Assembly: GCA_023436145.1 (NCBI GenBank)
Contig: JAEZKP010000016.1
Span: 1 to 64,000 of the forward strand
DNA length: 64,000 nt
Direction of reading: 5' to 3'
Source of the DNA: Fibrobacterota bacterium
GTDB lineage: Bacteria > Fibrobacterota > Chitinivibrionia > Chitinivibrionales > Chitinispirillaceae
Within the stretch, counting starts at the first letter, position 1; each line of letters opens with the position of its first letter. Shown here piece after piece: positions 26,861-35,136 of the stretch. A model generated the notes under the pieces. It was given only the letters and a program-made list of their open reading frames with translations. It was not told the origin of the DNA and searched no databases. The position numbers were made by a program, and so were the translations under genes.

Positions 26861-28591
26861 ATGAGAATCAGAAATGCAGCTATAGCCGAAATGTTTAATA
26901 CCACGGCGGATCTGCTTGAAATAAAAGGGGAGAATCCTTTCAGAATACGGGCTTATAGGACAGCTGCACATACTGTTTACAGCCTTTCCAATGATGTATC
27001 AGAGCTTTTGCAAAGTGGCCAGGACCTCTCCAGGCTTCCGGGAATAGGTAAAGATCTGGCTTCTAAAATTGAGCAGATTGTTAAGTCCGGGAGTTTTGAA
27101 GTTCTTGAAGAGCTTAAAAAAGAAGTTCCTTTTGAGCTTATTTCCCTTATGCGGATTGCGGGTTTGGGGGGTAAAAGAATAAAAGCCATTAACAAAAGTC
27201 TGGGTGTAGAAAATATTGAGCAACTGGAGAAGGCTGCTTTGGAGCAAAAAATCCGTGGGCTTCCAGGTTTTGGGGAAAAAATCGAAAAAAGTATTCTGGA
27301 AGGAATAAGACAGTTCAGGGAAACCGGTACCAGAATGAAACTTTACGATGCAGAAGAAATTGTAAACAGGATCCAAAATTTCCTTAAATCTGAAAAATCG
27401 GTTGATAAACTGATCGTTGCCGGATCATTCCGCAGAAAAAGGGAAACTGTCCGGGACATAGACATTTTAATAACTACCGATTTCCCTTTGAAAATAATTT
27501 CTCTTTTTCTACAGTTTCCTGAAATTGATAAAGTACTGGTAAGCGGGGAAACCAGGTGTACTGTAGTTCTGAACACAGGTATGCAGGTAGATATCCGGGT
27601 TGTGTCAAAAGAGAGCTACGGAGCAGCATTGCATTACTTTACAGGATCAAAAGCTCATAATATTGGTATCCGGAAGATGGGAGTACGACTGGGACTGAAA
27701 ATAAATGAATATGGCATTTGGAAAGGAGAAACCCGGATAGCGGGGGAGGTGGAGGAGGATGTATTCAGGGTAGTCGGGCTTCCTTATATCGAGCCAGAAC
27801 TCAGGGAAGACAATGGGGAGCTGGAGGCTGCCAAAAAGGACAGACTCCCTCAGCTCATAATTCCGGACCAGATCCGCGGAGATCTTCATACACATACAGT
27901 ACGAACCGATGGCCATGCTACAATGGAGCAGATGATTGGTGCTGCCAGAGCATTAGGCTATCAATATCTGGCAATCACCGATCATTCACAGCATCTGGCT
28001 ATGACACATGGCCTGAGTGAAAGGGATCTGGCTCAGCAGATTGATGCAATAGATAAGATAAACGAATCTTTAGATGGATTTAAGATTCTCAAGGGAATCG
28101 AGGTGGATATAATGGAGGATGGCTCTCTGGATCTTCCTGACAGTATACTTAAGGAACTGGATCTCACAGTCTGTTCTGTGCATTCAAAGTTTAATCTCAG
28201 CAGAAAACAGCAGACTCAGAGGGTTTTAAAGGCAATGGAAAACCCTTATTTCACAATTCTGGCACATCCTACCGGACGTCTCATCAACAAACGGCCTCCA
28301 ATGGAAATCGATATGGGGAAGGTGCTTCAAAAAGCACGTGAACTTCATCGTATTGTGGAGGTAAATAGCTATCCGGACAGACTGGATATGAGTGATATTC
28401 ATTGCCGTATGGCAAAGGAGCTGGGGGTAAAAGTCTCTATCAACACCGATGCACATAGTATAAATGACCTGAATTTCATTCGTTTTGGCGTAGCTCAGGC
28501 CAGGCGGGGATGGTTGGAGGGATCCGATGTCATCAATACCAGAAATTTAGCGGATTTAATAAAGCATCTCTGTTTTATCAGAGGAAAATAA
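26861..28591 (+). CDS. polX: PolX: family X DNA polymerase with PHP domain
   Basis: This 576-residue enzyme has the bacterial PolX layout. An N-terminal 8-kDa/HhH region includes RAYRTAAHTVYSL and the helix-hairpin-helix LPGIGKDLA. The polymerase palm carries GSFRRKRETVRDIDIL with two metal-binding Asp residues. A C-terminal PHP domain starts at about residue 340 (GDLHTHTVRTDGHATM, then ITDHSQH) and would give 3'-5' exonuclease activity. PolX acts in base-excision and gap repair. It is the last gene of this plus-strand run and is closed by a strong terminator hairpin at 28623-28659. Confidence 0.95.
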   Translation: MRIRNAAIAEMFNTTADLLEIKGENPFRIRAYRTAAHTVYSLSNDVSELLQSGQDLSRLPGIGKDLASKIEQIVKSGSFEVLEELKKEVPFELISLMRIAGLGGKRIKAINKSLGVENIEQLEKAALEQKIRGLPGFGEKIEKSILEGIRQFRETGTRMKLYDAEEIVNRIQNFLKSEKSVDKLIVAGSFRRKRETVRDIDILITTDFPLKIISLFLQFPEIDKVLVSGETRCTVVLNTGMQVDIRVVSKESYGAALHYFTGSKAHNIGIRKMGVRLGLKINEYGIWKGETRIAGEVEEDVFRVVGLPYIEPELREDNGELEAAKKDRLPQLIIPDQIRGDLHTHTVRTDGHATMEQMIGAARALGYQYLAITDHSQHLAMTHGLSERDLAQQIDAIDKINESLDGFKILKGIEVDIMEDGSLDLPDSILKELDLTVCSVHSKFNLSRKQQTQRVLKAMENPYFTILAHPTGRLINKRPPMEIDMGKVLQKARELHRIVEVNSYPDRLDMSDIHCRMAKELGVKVSINTDAHSINDLNFIRFGVAQARRGWLEGSDVINTRNLADLIKHLCFIRGK

Positions 28592-28622
28592 GTTTTGCTG
28601 GAGATTAATTTTTTTGATAGAA

Positions 28623-28659
28623 AATCACTATAGAGATGTAATGTATCTCTATAGTGATT
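28623..28659. terminator. Bidirectional hairpin terminator between polX and the DUF3618 gene
   Basis: A perfect 15-base inverted repeat (AATCACTATAGAGAT and its complement) with a 7-base loop sits midway between two convergent stop codons, 31 bases past each. It is the only structure in the gap and fits a shared terminator. Confidence 0.75.
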
Positions 28660-28689
28660 AGCGTGCGCTCCATGCAATGGTAGTTTTTA

Positions 28690-29643
28690 TTATGGTTCTG
28701 CCTTGTTATCTACAGAATTGACTGATTTTATATCAGAACTTTTTGTATCAATGCCTGTTTCTGATATGGTTTTGGCTTTCTCTTCTTTCCTGGTAATTTT
28801 TTCCGATGAAATACCCTCTTCTGGTATTTTTTTCGCAATTTCAGAGATTTCAGAAGCACTTTCTTCTGCCTTCTGCTTCAATTCCGGAGTTGTTTCTTCT
28901 GCAAACCGGGATTCTGTTCTGGTTTCCGGAAGTAACAAACCGGCGACGATTCCCGCACAAGCAGCTGCGAATCCGAAGAGTAACGGGTTGTTGTGAATCG
29001 TAGTGTCTGCTTTTTTATAGGTGTGTGAAGCTCTGGACTGGACTTCTGAAGCTTTATCCCGATATTGGTCAGCTCTATGACGGGCCTGATCAAAAAACGC
29101 TCCGGCTCTTTCTTTGGTTTCCGAGGCTATAGTACCAGCACGTTGTTTTGCAGATTCGATTTTTTCGCCTGCTTTTCCCTGTAAAGCTTCCACATTTTCC
29201 TCAGATTTTTGTTTTGCTGTCTGGATTTTCTGGCTGCTTTCGTCTTTGAATTGCTGCAGCTGTTCACCAGTGTTTCCGTCATGTGATGGTTGATTCAGTT
29301 CCCAGAGCATCCAGCTGGCACCTGCAGCAATCATCATAGCTGGTAAAGGATTTCTTTGAAATGAATTGGAAACACTGTTACTTACTTTACTAAATGATTT
29401 TTTGACTTTCTCACGATTTTCAGCACTTTGAAAGTAATCATGAGCCTTTTTATAGAGTGTCCCGGGATTAGCTTTACCATTGAGGGCGTCAAGAATAAGG
29501 TCCATAGAGTGCCGTGTTTCTTCTATGTCATGTTCGATTTCCTGAGAGTTTTTCTGTCTGCCGCTCTCATCAGTGGGAGACCATTCATGGATAGTGGTTG
29601 CACGCTCACTGGTTTGCAGATTTATAGCTTCCTTCTTATCCAT
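28690..29643 (-). CDS. DUF3618-domain membrane protein with long coiled-coil region
   Basis: A 317-residue protein. At about residues 32-70 it has a DUF3618 signature (IEHDIEETRHSMDLILDAL with NPGTLY following). Two hydrophobic segments lie near 100-115 (LPAMMIAAGASWMLW) and 220-240 (NPLLFGFAAACAGIVAGLLL), separated by Lys/Glu/Ala/Gln-rich coiled coil. The layout resembles the YtxH/apolipoprotein-like stress proteins of many bacteria, often beside YqjD and YqjE homologues, as here. The role is probably envelope or membrane stress. AGGAGG precedes the ATG, and the gene overlaps the next upstream gene by 22 bases. Confidence 0.75.
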   Translation of the reverse strand: MDKKEAINLQTSERATTIHEWSPTDESGRQKNSQEIEHDIEETRHSMDLILDALNGKANPGTLYKKAHDYFQSAENREKVKKSFSKVSNSVSNSFQRNPLPAMMIAAGASWMLWELNQPSHDGNTGEQLQQFKDESSQKIQTAKQKSEENVEALQGKAGEKIESAKQRAGTIASETKERAGAFFDQARHRADQYRDKASEVQSRASHTYKKADTTIHNNPLLFGFAAACAGIVAGLLLPETRTESRFAEETTPELKQKAEESASEISEIAKKIPEEGISSEKITRKEEKAKTISETGIDTKSSDIKSVNSVDNKAEP

Positions 29644-30056
29644 TTTTGATCCTCCTTGATGGAATTAGCTGTTTTCCCGGGCAAAATTGACATCCGTTTT
29701 ATTTTTTTCATTGATCTGGAAATCATTACCCACCCGATAATGCTTACTATTGCACCTGTAATAAGCGGCATCAGCCAGAGAGAAACTGCAGGTGAAAGGC
29801 CCAGTGCGTTTAGTGCTACATACCCTAAAAAGGTGAGAGCTGCAAGTATAAACAGAAATCCTGCATATAGAACTGCTCCTCCGGCAGAAATTGAGGCGGC
29901 ATTATTTCCAAAGCTGGAAACTTTTTCTGAGGTTTCAGTTTTGGCCAGCTCTATTTGCTGTCGCACCATATTTATTGTTTCATCACGAAGGTCTTTCACC
30001 AGATCGGTTATCGATTCTTCCTCAAAAGACACCGGTCTTTCATGTACCAGGTTCAT
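29622..30056 (-). CDS. Holin-X/DUF1469 (YqjE-like) membrane protein
   Basis: A 144-residue protein with an amphipathic N-terminal region (LVKDLRDETINMVRQQIELAKTE at about 11-35 includes the family pattern), then two membrane helices (LYAGFLFILAALTFLGYVAL and LWLMPLITGAIVSIIGWVMI). This matches the YqjE/Actinobacterial holin-X family. It has no lysis genes nearby, so a phage role is unlikely. GGAGG lies before the ATG. It overlaps the DUF3618 gene by 22 bases and the YqjD-like gene by 17, so all three are coupled. Confidence 0.8.
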   Translation of the reverse strand: MNLVHERPVSFEEESITDLVKDLRDETINMVRQQIELAKTETSEKVSSFGNNAASISAGGAVLYAGFLFILAALTFLGYVALNALGLSPAVSLWLMPLITGAIVSIIGWVMISRSMKKIKRMSILPGKTANSIKEDQKWIRRKL

Positions 30057-30447
30057 AATAATCCTCCTTTGATGGTGGTGTATTGCTGGTTTCTGCTTTC
30101 AGTAGACGCGACATAGCGACTCCTGCCACAAACATTCCTCCGATAGTGAGGTATGGATTTCTTGTGGCAAAATCCTGTACGGTATTGATTATATCCTTCG
30201 ATTCCCGCTCTTTAATGTAATCAGAAACGTTATCCAATTTATCAGCCAGCGTATCGAAAAATCCGGCAAAATAATCGTTATTTTCATGGAGTTTTTCAGC
30301 GGCTGAATGCAGGGCGGAACCGATTCTGCCTAATTCAGAAGCGGTTGAATCCATACCGGATCTGGTGACTCGTTGAGTTTTATTCTGCAACTCATCACGC
30401 ATGTGGTGAAGTTTTTGCTTGTTTTTTTCATTAGGAGTAAAATCCAT
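30040..30447 (-). CDS. YqjD/ElaB-like small membrane protein
   Basis: A 135-residue protein with a helical, charged N-terminal part and one C-terminal membrane helix (NPYLTIGGMFVAGVAMSRLL) preceded by a DFATRNPY motif. This is the YqjD/ElaB-like arrangement in which the C-terminal helix anchors the protein in the inner membrane. The ATG at 30447 with AGGAGT 7 bases upstream is preferred over the ATG at 30465. It is the first gene of the three-gene unit with the holin-X-like and DUF3618 genes. Confidence 0.7.
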   Translation of the reverse strand: MDFTPNEKNKQKLHHMRDELQNKTQRVTRSGMDSTASELGRIGSALHSAAEKLHENNDYFAGFFDTLADKLDNVSDYIKERESKDIINTVQDFATRNPYLTIGGMFVAGVAMSRLLKAETSNTPPSKEDYYEPGT

Positions 30448-30585
30448 AATAGACTCCTTTCTCATATCTATATAAAATTACGGAAAGTTAAGTGATAGAT
30501 TTGGTAAACGTGGAAAAATGAGTTAGGTGGAGAATTCAGGTTCTACTCTGTAATGGGTCAATTTTTTATTTTAGCAGGGTTGAAT

Positions 30586-31554
30586 TCATGCTGCCTCACC
30601 CAGATCATCTGCCTGGTGAGCACCGCGTTTACCCATCGGTTTTTGGGTTCCGGTAGTGGAATCGATTGAGGTTTGGTGCTCAATTTCGGAATTGATTTCT
30701 GCGCCCAAAAGAATGATAAAGCTGGAAAGGTAAAACCAGAAAAGCAATATCACCACTGCTGCAAGTGAACCATAGGTTGCATTGTAATTACCGAAATTAT
30801 CCACATAAAAAGAAAAGGCAAGTGAGCCTGCAATCCAGAAGACAGTAGCCATGACCGAGCCCCAACTCACCCATTGCCATTGAGGATTTTTGCGATCCGG
30901 AGCGTAACGATAAAGAGCTGCAAGACTTAACATGATTAAAGCTGTTAAAACCAACCATCTTAGCCACATAACAGTGCTCATTAAAACACCGGTTAGTCCC
31001 AAGCCACTGGCAAACGCGGGCAGAGCAATTACCATTGCAATACAAATGATTGCTACCATTATCCCCAAAAGGGTAAATAACAGGCTTAAAGCGGTGTTCT
31101 TAATAAAACCCCTTTTGTTCTGTTCATCGTAAGCCACATTGAGTCCCTGAAAAAGTGCGCTGGTACCCCGATTGGCACTCCAAAGACTAAGAAGGATACT
31201 AAATACCAGGCCCCAGCTCAGTGCTGTGGGAGAACCTTTGGCAATCTGGCCTAATTGCGATCGCATCAATTCGGAAGCATCCCGGGGAAGTATTTCTGCT
31301 ACAGAGGAGAGCTGCTGTTGAACTGTCTGAGGATCTACTATAAGTCCATAAATGGAAATGGTGGCTGCAATAGCCGGAAATATTGCTAAAAAAGCATAGA
31401 AAGCAACCCCGGCAGCAATGATACTCACATTGTCAGTTGAAATCTCTTTGGTTACTCTCTTAAAGATGTCATACCAGCCGCGTTTTGGAATCTCTGCTGG
31501 TGTTTTTGCCATACGGCCATGATTGTCTTTTTGGGAGTGGTTTTTTGAGACCAT
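30586..31554 (-). CDS. YihY/BrkB family membrane protein
   Basis: A 322-residue inner-membrane protein of the YihY/UPF0761 (formerly BrkB/RNase BN) family. It has about six membrane helices. The N-terminal motif AAGVAFYAFLAIFPA is diagnostic, and WSANRGTSALFQGLNVAY and GSLAAVVILLFWFYL follow in the expected order. Its function is unknown. The C-terminal tail is short and charged. AAGGA lies before the ATG. It is encoded 140 bases upstream of the YqjD-like unit on the same strand, which may link them in an envelope-stress group. Confidence 0.9.
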   Translation of the reverse strand: MVSKNHSQKDNHGRMAKTPAEIPKRGWYDIFKRVTKEISTDNVSIIAAGVAFYAFLAIFPAIAATISIYGLIVDPQTVQQQLSSVAEILPRDASELMRSQLGQIAKGSPTALSWGLVFSILLSLWSANRGTSALFQGLNVAYDEQNKRGFIKNTALSLLFTLLGIMVAIICIAMVIALPAFASGLGLTGVLMSTVMWLRWLVLTALIMLSLAALYRYAPDRKNPQWQWVSWGSVMATVFWIAGSLAFSFYVDNFGNYNATYGSLAAVVILLFWFYLSSFIILLGAEINSEIEHQTSIDSTTGTQKPMGKRGAHQADDLGEAA

Positions 31555-31758
31555 GGGTTGTCCTTGTTACTTGGGTTTAGCTTGAGGTAGCAGTGTATGT
31601 TTTAATAGAATGCAATTCTAAGTCCAGTGTCAGAATACTGTCAGATGATGGACCGTTTTTATTTCATCAGTAATGATTGGCCCTGTCAGACTTAAAAATA
31701 CAGCTACTCTTTCATGCGTATTTCTGATAGACTGTAATGTCCAAACCAGGAGAAGACT

Positions 31759-32211
31759 ATGAAGGGTGATAATTTTAAAAAACCCAGCCAGCAGCAGATT
31801 CAAAAAAGACTTAACCCCACTCAATACAGAGTAACTCAACAGGGGGGAACTGAACCACCGTTTGATAATGAGTATTGGAATAACAAAGAAGAGGGAATTT
31901 ATGTAGATGTGGTCACTGGAGAACCATTGTTCAGTTCAAAAGATAAATATGATTCCGGTACCGGTTGGCCAAGCTTTACAAAGCCTATCGTCAAAGAGAG
32001 TATTACAGAAAAGATCGATTCCAGTCATGGTATGATACGCACCGAGGTGAGAAGTAAAAATGGTGACACACATCTGGGTCATGTTTTTCCCGATGGCCCC
32101 GGACCTGAGGGGATGCGTTATTGTGTCAATTCAGCATCGTTACGTTTCATTCCCAGAGAAAAGCTGGAAGAGGAGGGGTATGGAGAGTACAAAAAGATAT
32201 TTGAAATGTAA
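31759..32211 (+). CDS. msrB: Peptide methionine-(R)-S-oxide reductase
   Basis: A 150-residue MsrB that would reduce methionine-R-sulfoxide in proteins. Family motifs are present: EGIYVDVVTGEPLF, GTGWPSFTKP, HLGHVFPDGP and the catalytic Cys in RYCVNSASL. The two CxxC zinc-binding pairs of the zinc form are absent, and the usual Cys of GCGWPSF is Thr here, so this is the zinc-free type with a different recycling route. No msrA gene is beside it. A terminator follows at 32307-32349. Confidence 0.95.
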   Translation: MKGDNFKKPSQQQIQKRLNPTQYRVTQQGGTEPPFDNEYWNNKEEGIYVDVVTGEPLFSSKDKYDSGTGWPSFTKPIVKESITEKIDSSHGMIRTEVRSKNGDTHLGHVFPDGPGPEGMRYCVNSASLRFIPREKLEEEGYGEYKKIFEM

Positions 32212-32306
32212 AAATCTGACCCAATAATCAGCTCCTTCAAAAACACCTATTTAAAGAATACATGTGTGTGTCTGTATAGTAAAGAAGAAAGAAAATTAAT
32301 TAACAG

Positions 32307-32349
32307 TCCGCCCTGATGGTATTGCTTTGAAACGGGGCGGAGGTTTTTT
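32307..32349 (+). terminator. Rho-independent terminator after msrB
   Basis: A GC-rich stem (TCCGCCC at 32307-32313 with GGGCGGA at 32335-32341) is followed by GG and six T residues, the usual shape for termination on the plus strand. It also lies past the stop of the convergent sulfatase gene, but the T tract favours the msrB side. Confidence 0.7.
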
Positions 32350-32377
32350 CGGAAAAGAGTTACCGCTTGTTGCACTG

Positions 32378-34732
32378 TTACTCCGTTATAAGGGTAGCCC
32401 GCAGACGTTGTTCGTAGGAAATTTGCGCATCATCATCCTTTGCGTCTGCAGGGATCTCGAGTTCTACCCAATTTACCTGTCCGGTGAATTTGTGAACTGA
32501 ATAGTCGCTGGTAACTGAGGAACCATTATCGCTGCCTATCTCCAGGGGCTCATCACTTGCAAATGGAAGCGGTTGTGTACGCTCTACCCGGCCAACACCC
32601 ATTACTTTTTTATCTACCAGTAGACGTACTGATCCACCTTTGGCAACCCCTCCGCCATCGTATTCGAAGCTCATTTGGACGATATGCCTGCCTGCTGGTA
32701 GTGGTTCGGTTGTATCCACATGAAATAAGTCAATGCCGTAAAAATTGTAGCAGTACTTCAGGTGACTTCTTTTGGTATAAAGGGACCACCCTCCAGGGAT
32801 GCCACCCTGAGCCACAATCACTCCCTCGCAGCCATTATTAGGTACGACAATCTCCGCGGTCACAAGATGGGATTTGTTTTTGATATTTATAACGCAGAAG
32901 GCATTTAGACGGCCAATACCTGAGTAAAGCCTTTGACGACGCCCCTTAGCAAGAACCGGTCTTCCCGCTAGGTCTGGATTGGCTCGCTCGGCTGCGCGGT
33001 CATCAAGCGGTAAAACATTGTGTCTTGCGGCTTCGATAAGGAAAAGCCGCTGAAGTTCACGAAGTTTTTCCGGTTGTTGACTAGCCAAATCATGCGACTG
33101 GGTCCAATCAAAATTGGTGTCATATAGCTCCCAGATATCCTCTTCCATTCCCATTTGCGGACGGGTTGAAACAGGCACATTGTGTGCAGTCACTGCAGTC
33201 CAACCTTTGTGGTAAATACCTCGGTTACCAAGTATTTCAAAATATTGAGTCTCATGCCGGTCGGGTGCATCAGGTTCATTAAAAGTGTAAACCATACTGA
33301 TTCCTTCGATAGGCTGTTGTGTAATACCGTTAACAATAAGCGGAGCAGGAAGCTTGGCGACCTCCAGGAAGGTGGGAGCAACATCGATGACATGATGGAA
33401 CTGGTTTCGCAATTCGCCGCGCTCATGGATACCTGCTGGCCAGTGGACAATCAGTCCGTTTCGTGTTCCACCCCAATGAGAAGCGACCCGCTTTGTCCAC
33501 TGATATGGGGTATCCATGGCGTGTGCCCATCCAAGAGAATACTGTGGATATGATGCGGTCGTTCCGAATGAATCAAGACGTTCCCTGAGAAACTCTGGTG
33601 TTTCGACATCCATCATTCCTGTCATGGTCAGTGATTCGTTCCAGGTGCCATTGATTGTTCCTTCACCAGATGCACCATTGTCACCAGTAATTATCCAGAT
33701 AAGGGTATTATCTAATTCGCCCAGGTTCTCAATAAAATCGACTACCCTGCCAATACAGTGATCTGTATGCTCCAGAAATGCTGCATAGAGCTCCATTTGG
33801 CGGATTAACACTGGTTTTATCTGATCAGAGATTTCACTCCAGGCGGGAATTCCCTGGGGACGGGGTGTGAGTTCACAGTTTGGTGGAATGACTCCCAGTT
33901 GTTTCTGACGCTGGAACGTGTCTTTTCGAACAACATCCCAGCCTTTATCGAAGGCACCACGATAACGGTTACGCCAGCCTTCGGGAACATGGATTGGTGC
34001 ATGGGTGGCACCAGGTGCAAAATAAAGGAAGAACGGCTTGTCAGGTGCAAGTGATCGTTGTTGACCGATCCAACGACACGCTTTTTCTGCAAGATCCTCG
34101 CTTAGATGATACCCTTCTTCTGGTGTCTTGTCCGGGACTGCAGGGGTTGTGCCTTCGATGAGACTTGGGTAGAACTGGCTTGTTTCTCCTCCGATGAAAC
34201 CATAAAAGTACTCAAAACCACTGCCGGTTGGCCAGCGATCAAAAGGCCCCATTGGGCTCCATTCCCAGGTGGGAATCTCATGACATTTGCCAAACTGAGC
34301 AGTTGAGTACCCGTTTTGCCGCAGAATTTCAGCGATCGTCGCAGCTGAATCAGGTCTTTGGGATGTATATCCTGGTGCTGCAGTTGCCATATCAGAGACA
34401 ACCCCCATTCCTACAGAATGGTGATTTCGACCAGTTAAAAGCGCCTGCCGGGTCGGAGAGCACAATGCAGTTGTGTGGAATCTGGTATAACGTAAACCGT
34501 TATTTGAGAGACGTTCGAATGTCGGGGTCTGGCAGGGGCCACCAAAGGCGCTATTTGACCCGAATCCTGCATCATCAAGCAAAACAAGCAGGATATTTGG
34601 CACGCCCTCAGGAGGGCGAAGCGGCTTGATCGGCTCATATCTGGCGTTAGGATCTTTAAAATCGTACATCACCGTACCTGCGCGTCTGCGACTGGGAATC
34701 GGTAGCACCTCACGCGGGATATGATCAGTCAT
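32378..34732 (-). CDS. Arylsulfatase (type I, formylglycine-dependent)
   Basis: This 784-residue sulfatase belongs to the alkaline-phosphatase fold. The metal-binding start is LLVLLDDAGFG. The maturation motif CSPTRQALLTGR has the Cys that becomes formylglycine near residue 87. Further ligands lie in ITGDNGASGEGT. The long C-terminal part after about 560 is beta-rich (LLVDKKVMGVGR). No signal peptide is seen at the chosen start, so it is probably cytosolic; length and motifs fit the large arylsulfatase A-like group. The ATG at 34732 has AGGAG upstream and is preferred over 34798. No formylglycine-generating enzyme is in the window. Codon use looks more GC-rich than the neighbours, which may hint at acquisition. 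Confidence 0.9.
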   Translation of the reverse strand: MTDHIPREVLPIPSRRRAGTVMYDFKDPNARYEPIKPLRPPEGVPNILLVLLDDAGFGSNSAFGGPCQTPTFERLSNNGLRYTRFHTTALCSPTRQALLTGRNHHSVGMGVVSDMATAAPGYTSQRPDSAATIAEILRQNGYSTAQFGKCHEIPTWEWSPMGPFDRWPTGSGFEYFYGFIGGETSQFYPSLIEGTTPAVPDKTPEEGYHLSEDLAEKACRWIGQQRSLAPDKPFFLYFAPGATHAPIHVPEGWRNRYRGAFDKGWDVVRKDTFQRQKQLGVIPPNCELTPRPQGIPAWSEISDQIKPVLIRQMELYAAFLEHTDHCIGRVVDFIENLGELDNTLIWIITGDNGASGEGTINGTWNESLTMTGMMDVETPEFLRERLDSFGTTASYPQYSLGWAHAMDTPYQWTKRVASHWGGTRNGLIVHWPAGIHERGELRNQFHHVIDVAPTFLEVAKLPAPLIVNGITQQPIEGISMVYTFNEPDAPDRHETQYFEILGNRGIYHKGWTAVTAHNVPVSTRPQMGMEEDIWELYDTNFDWTQSHDLASQQPEKLRELQRLFLIEAARHNVLPLDDRAAERANPDLAGRPVLAKGRRQRLYSGIGRLNAFCVINIKNKSHLVTAEIVVPNNGCEGVIVAQGGIPGGWSLYTKRSHLKYCYNFYGIDLFHVDTTEPLPAGRHIVQMSFEYDGGGVAKGGSVRLLVDKKVMGVGRVERTQPLPFASDEPLEIGSDNGSSVTSDYSVHKFTGQVNWVELEIPADAKDDDAQISYEQRLRATLITE

Positions 34733-35136
34733 TGGCTTTCTCCTTTTTTCGGGTGTTGCGAGATAGTGAGCCTCAACCAGGAACGACTTTCTTACCAATT
34801 GAGAAAAACAACAGTTCCCAGATGCGATTCGAAGTGGAATAGTCGATACAATTTGAAATTATGTTGGTAAATCTGTGAAATATTAAGCTGATCGATGAGT
34901 ATGATATACCGAAAAAGAAAGTAGCTAATTATGTACCAGCTAAAAGAGATGTCCGCCAGGAAAGGATGGTGTTTGACAATTTATGCGTAGATTGATTCAG
35001 AATCTTTACATATCATTCTGAAGGGAAAGCGGGCGTCTGCCAAAATGGTTCTTGCCTCTTTGATGCCATTGCTATACTATTATGTTCGATTATGTTTCAA
35101 TAAGTTTGCAGGCTTTCACAAAGAAATCGTGCTTAA
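34733..35136. other. Intergenic region upstream of flhA
   Basis: A 404-base gap between the divergent sulfatase and flhA genes. No coding sequence or RNA is recognised. A candidate vegetative promoter for the flagellar operon is listed at 35052-35078; the rest is AT-rich with no structure I can support. Confidence 0.4.
35052..35078 (+). promoter_or_regulatory. Candidate promoter upstream of flhA
   Basis: TTGCCT (35052-35057) and TATACT (35073-35078) lie 15 bases apart, about 60 bases before the flhA ATG. The spacing is shorter than the ideal 17, so this is a weak call made by eye. Confidence 0.25.

Noticed and set aside
29622..30056. Holin-like protein as a sign of a prophage
   Set aside because: The holin-X/YqjE family is a chromosomal membrane-protein group; no lysin, integrase or structural phage gene is nearby.
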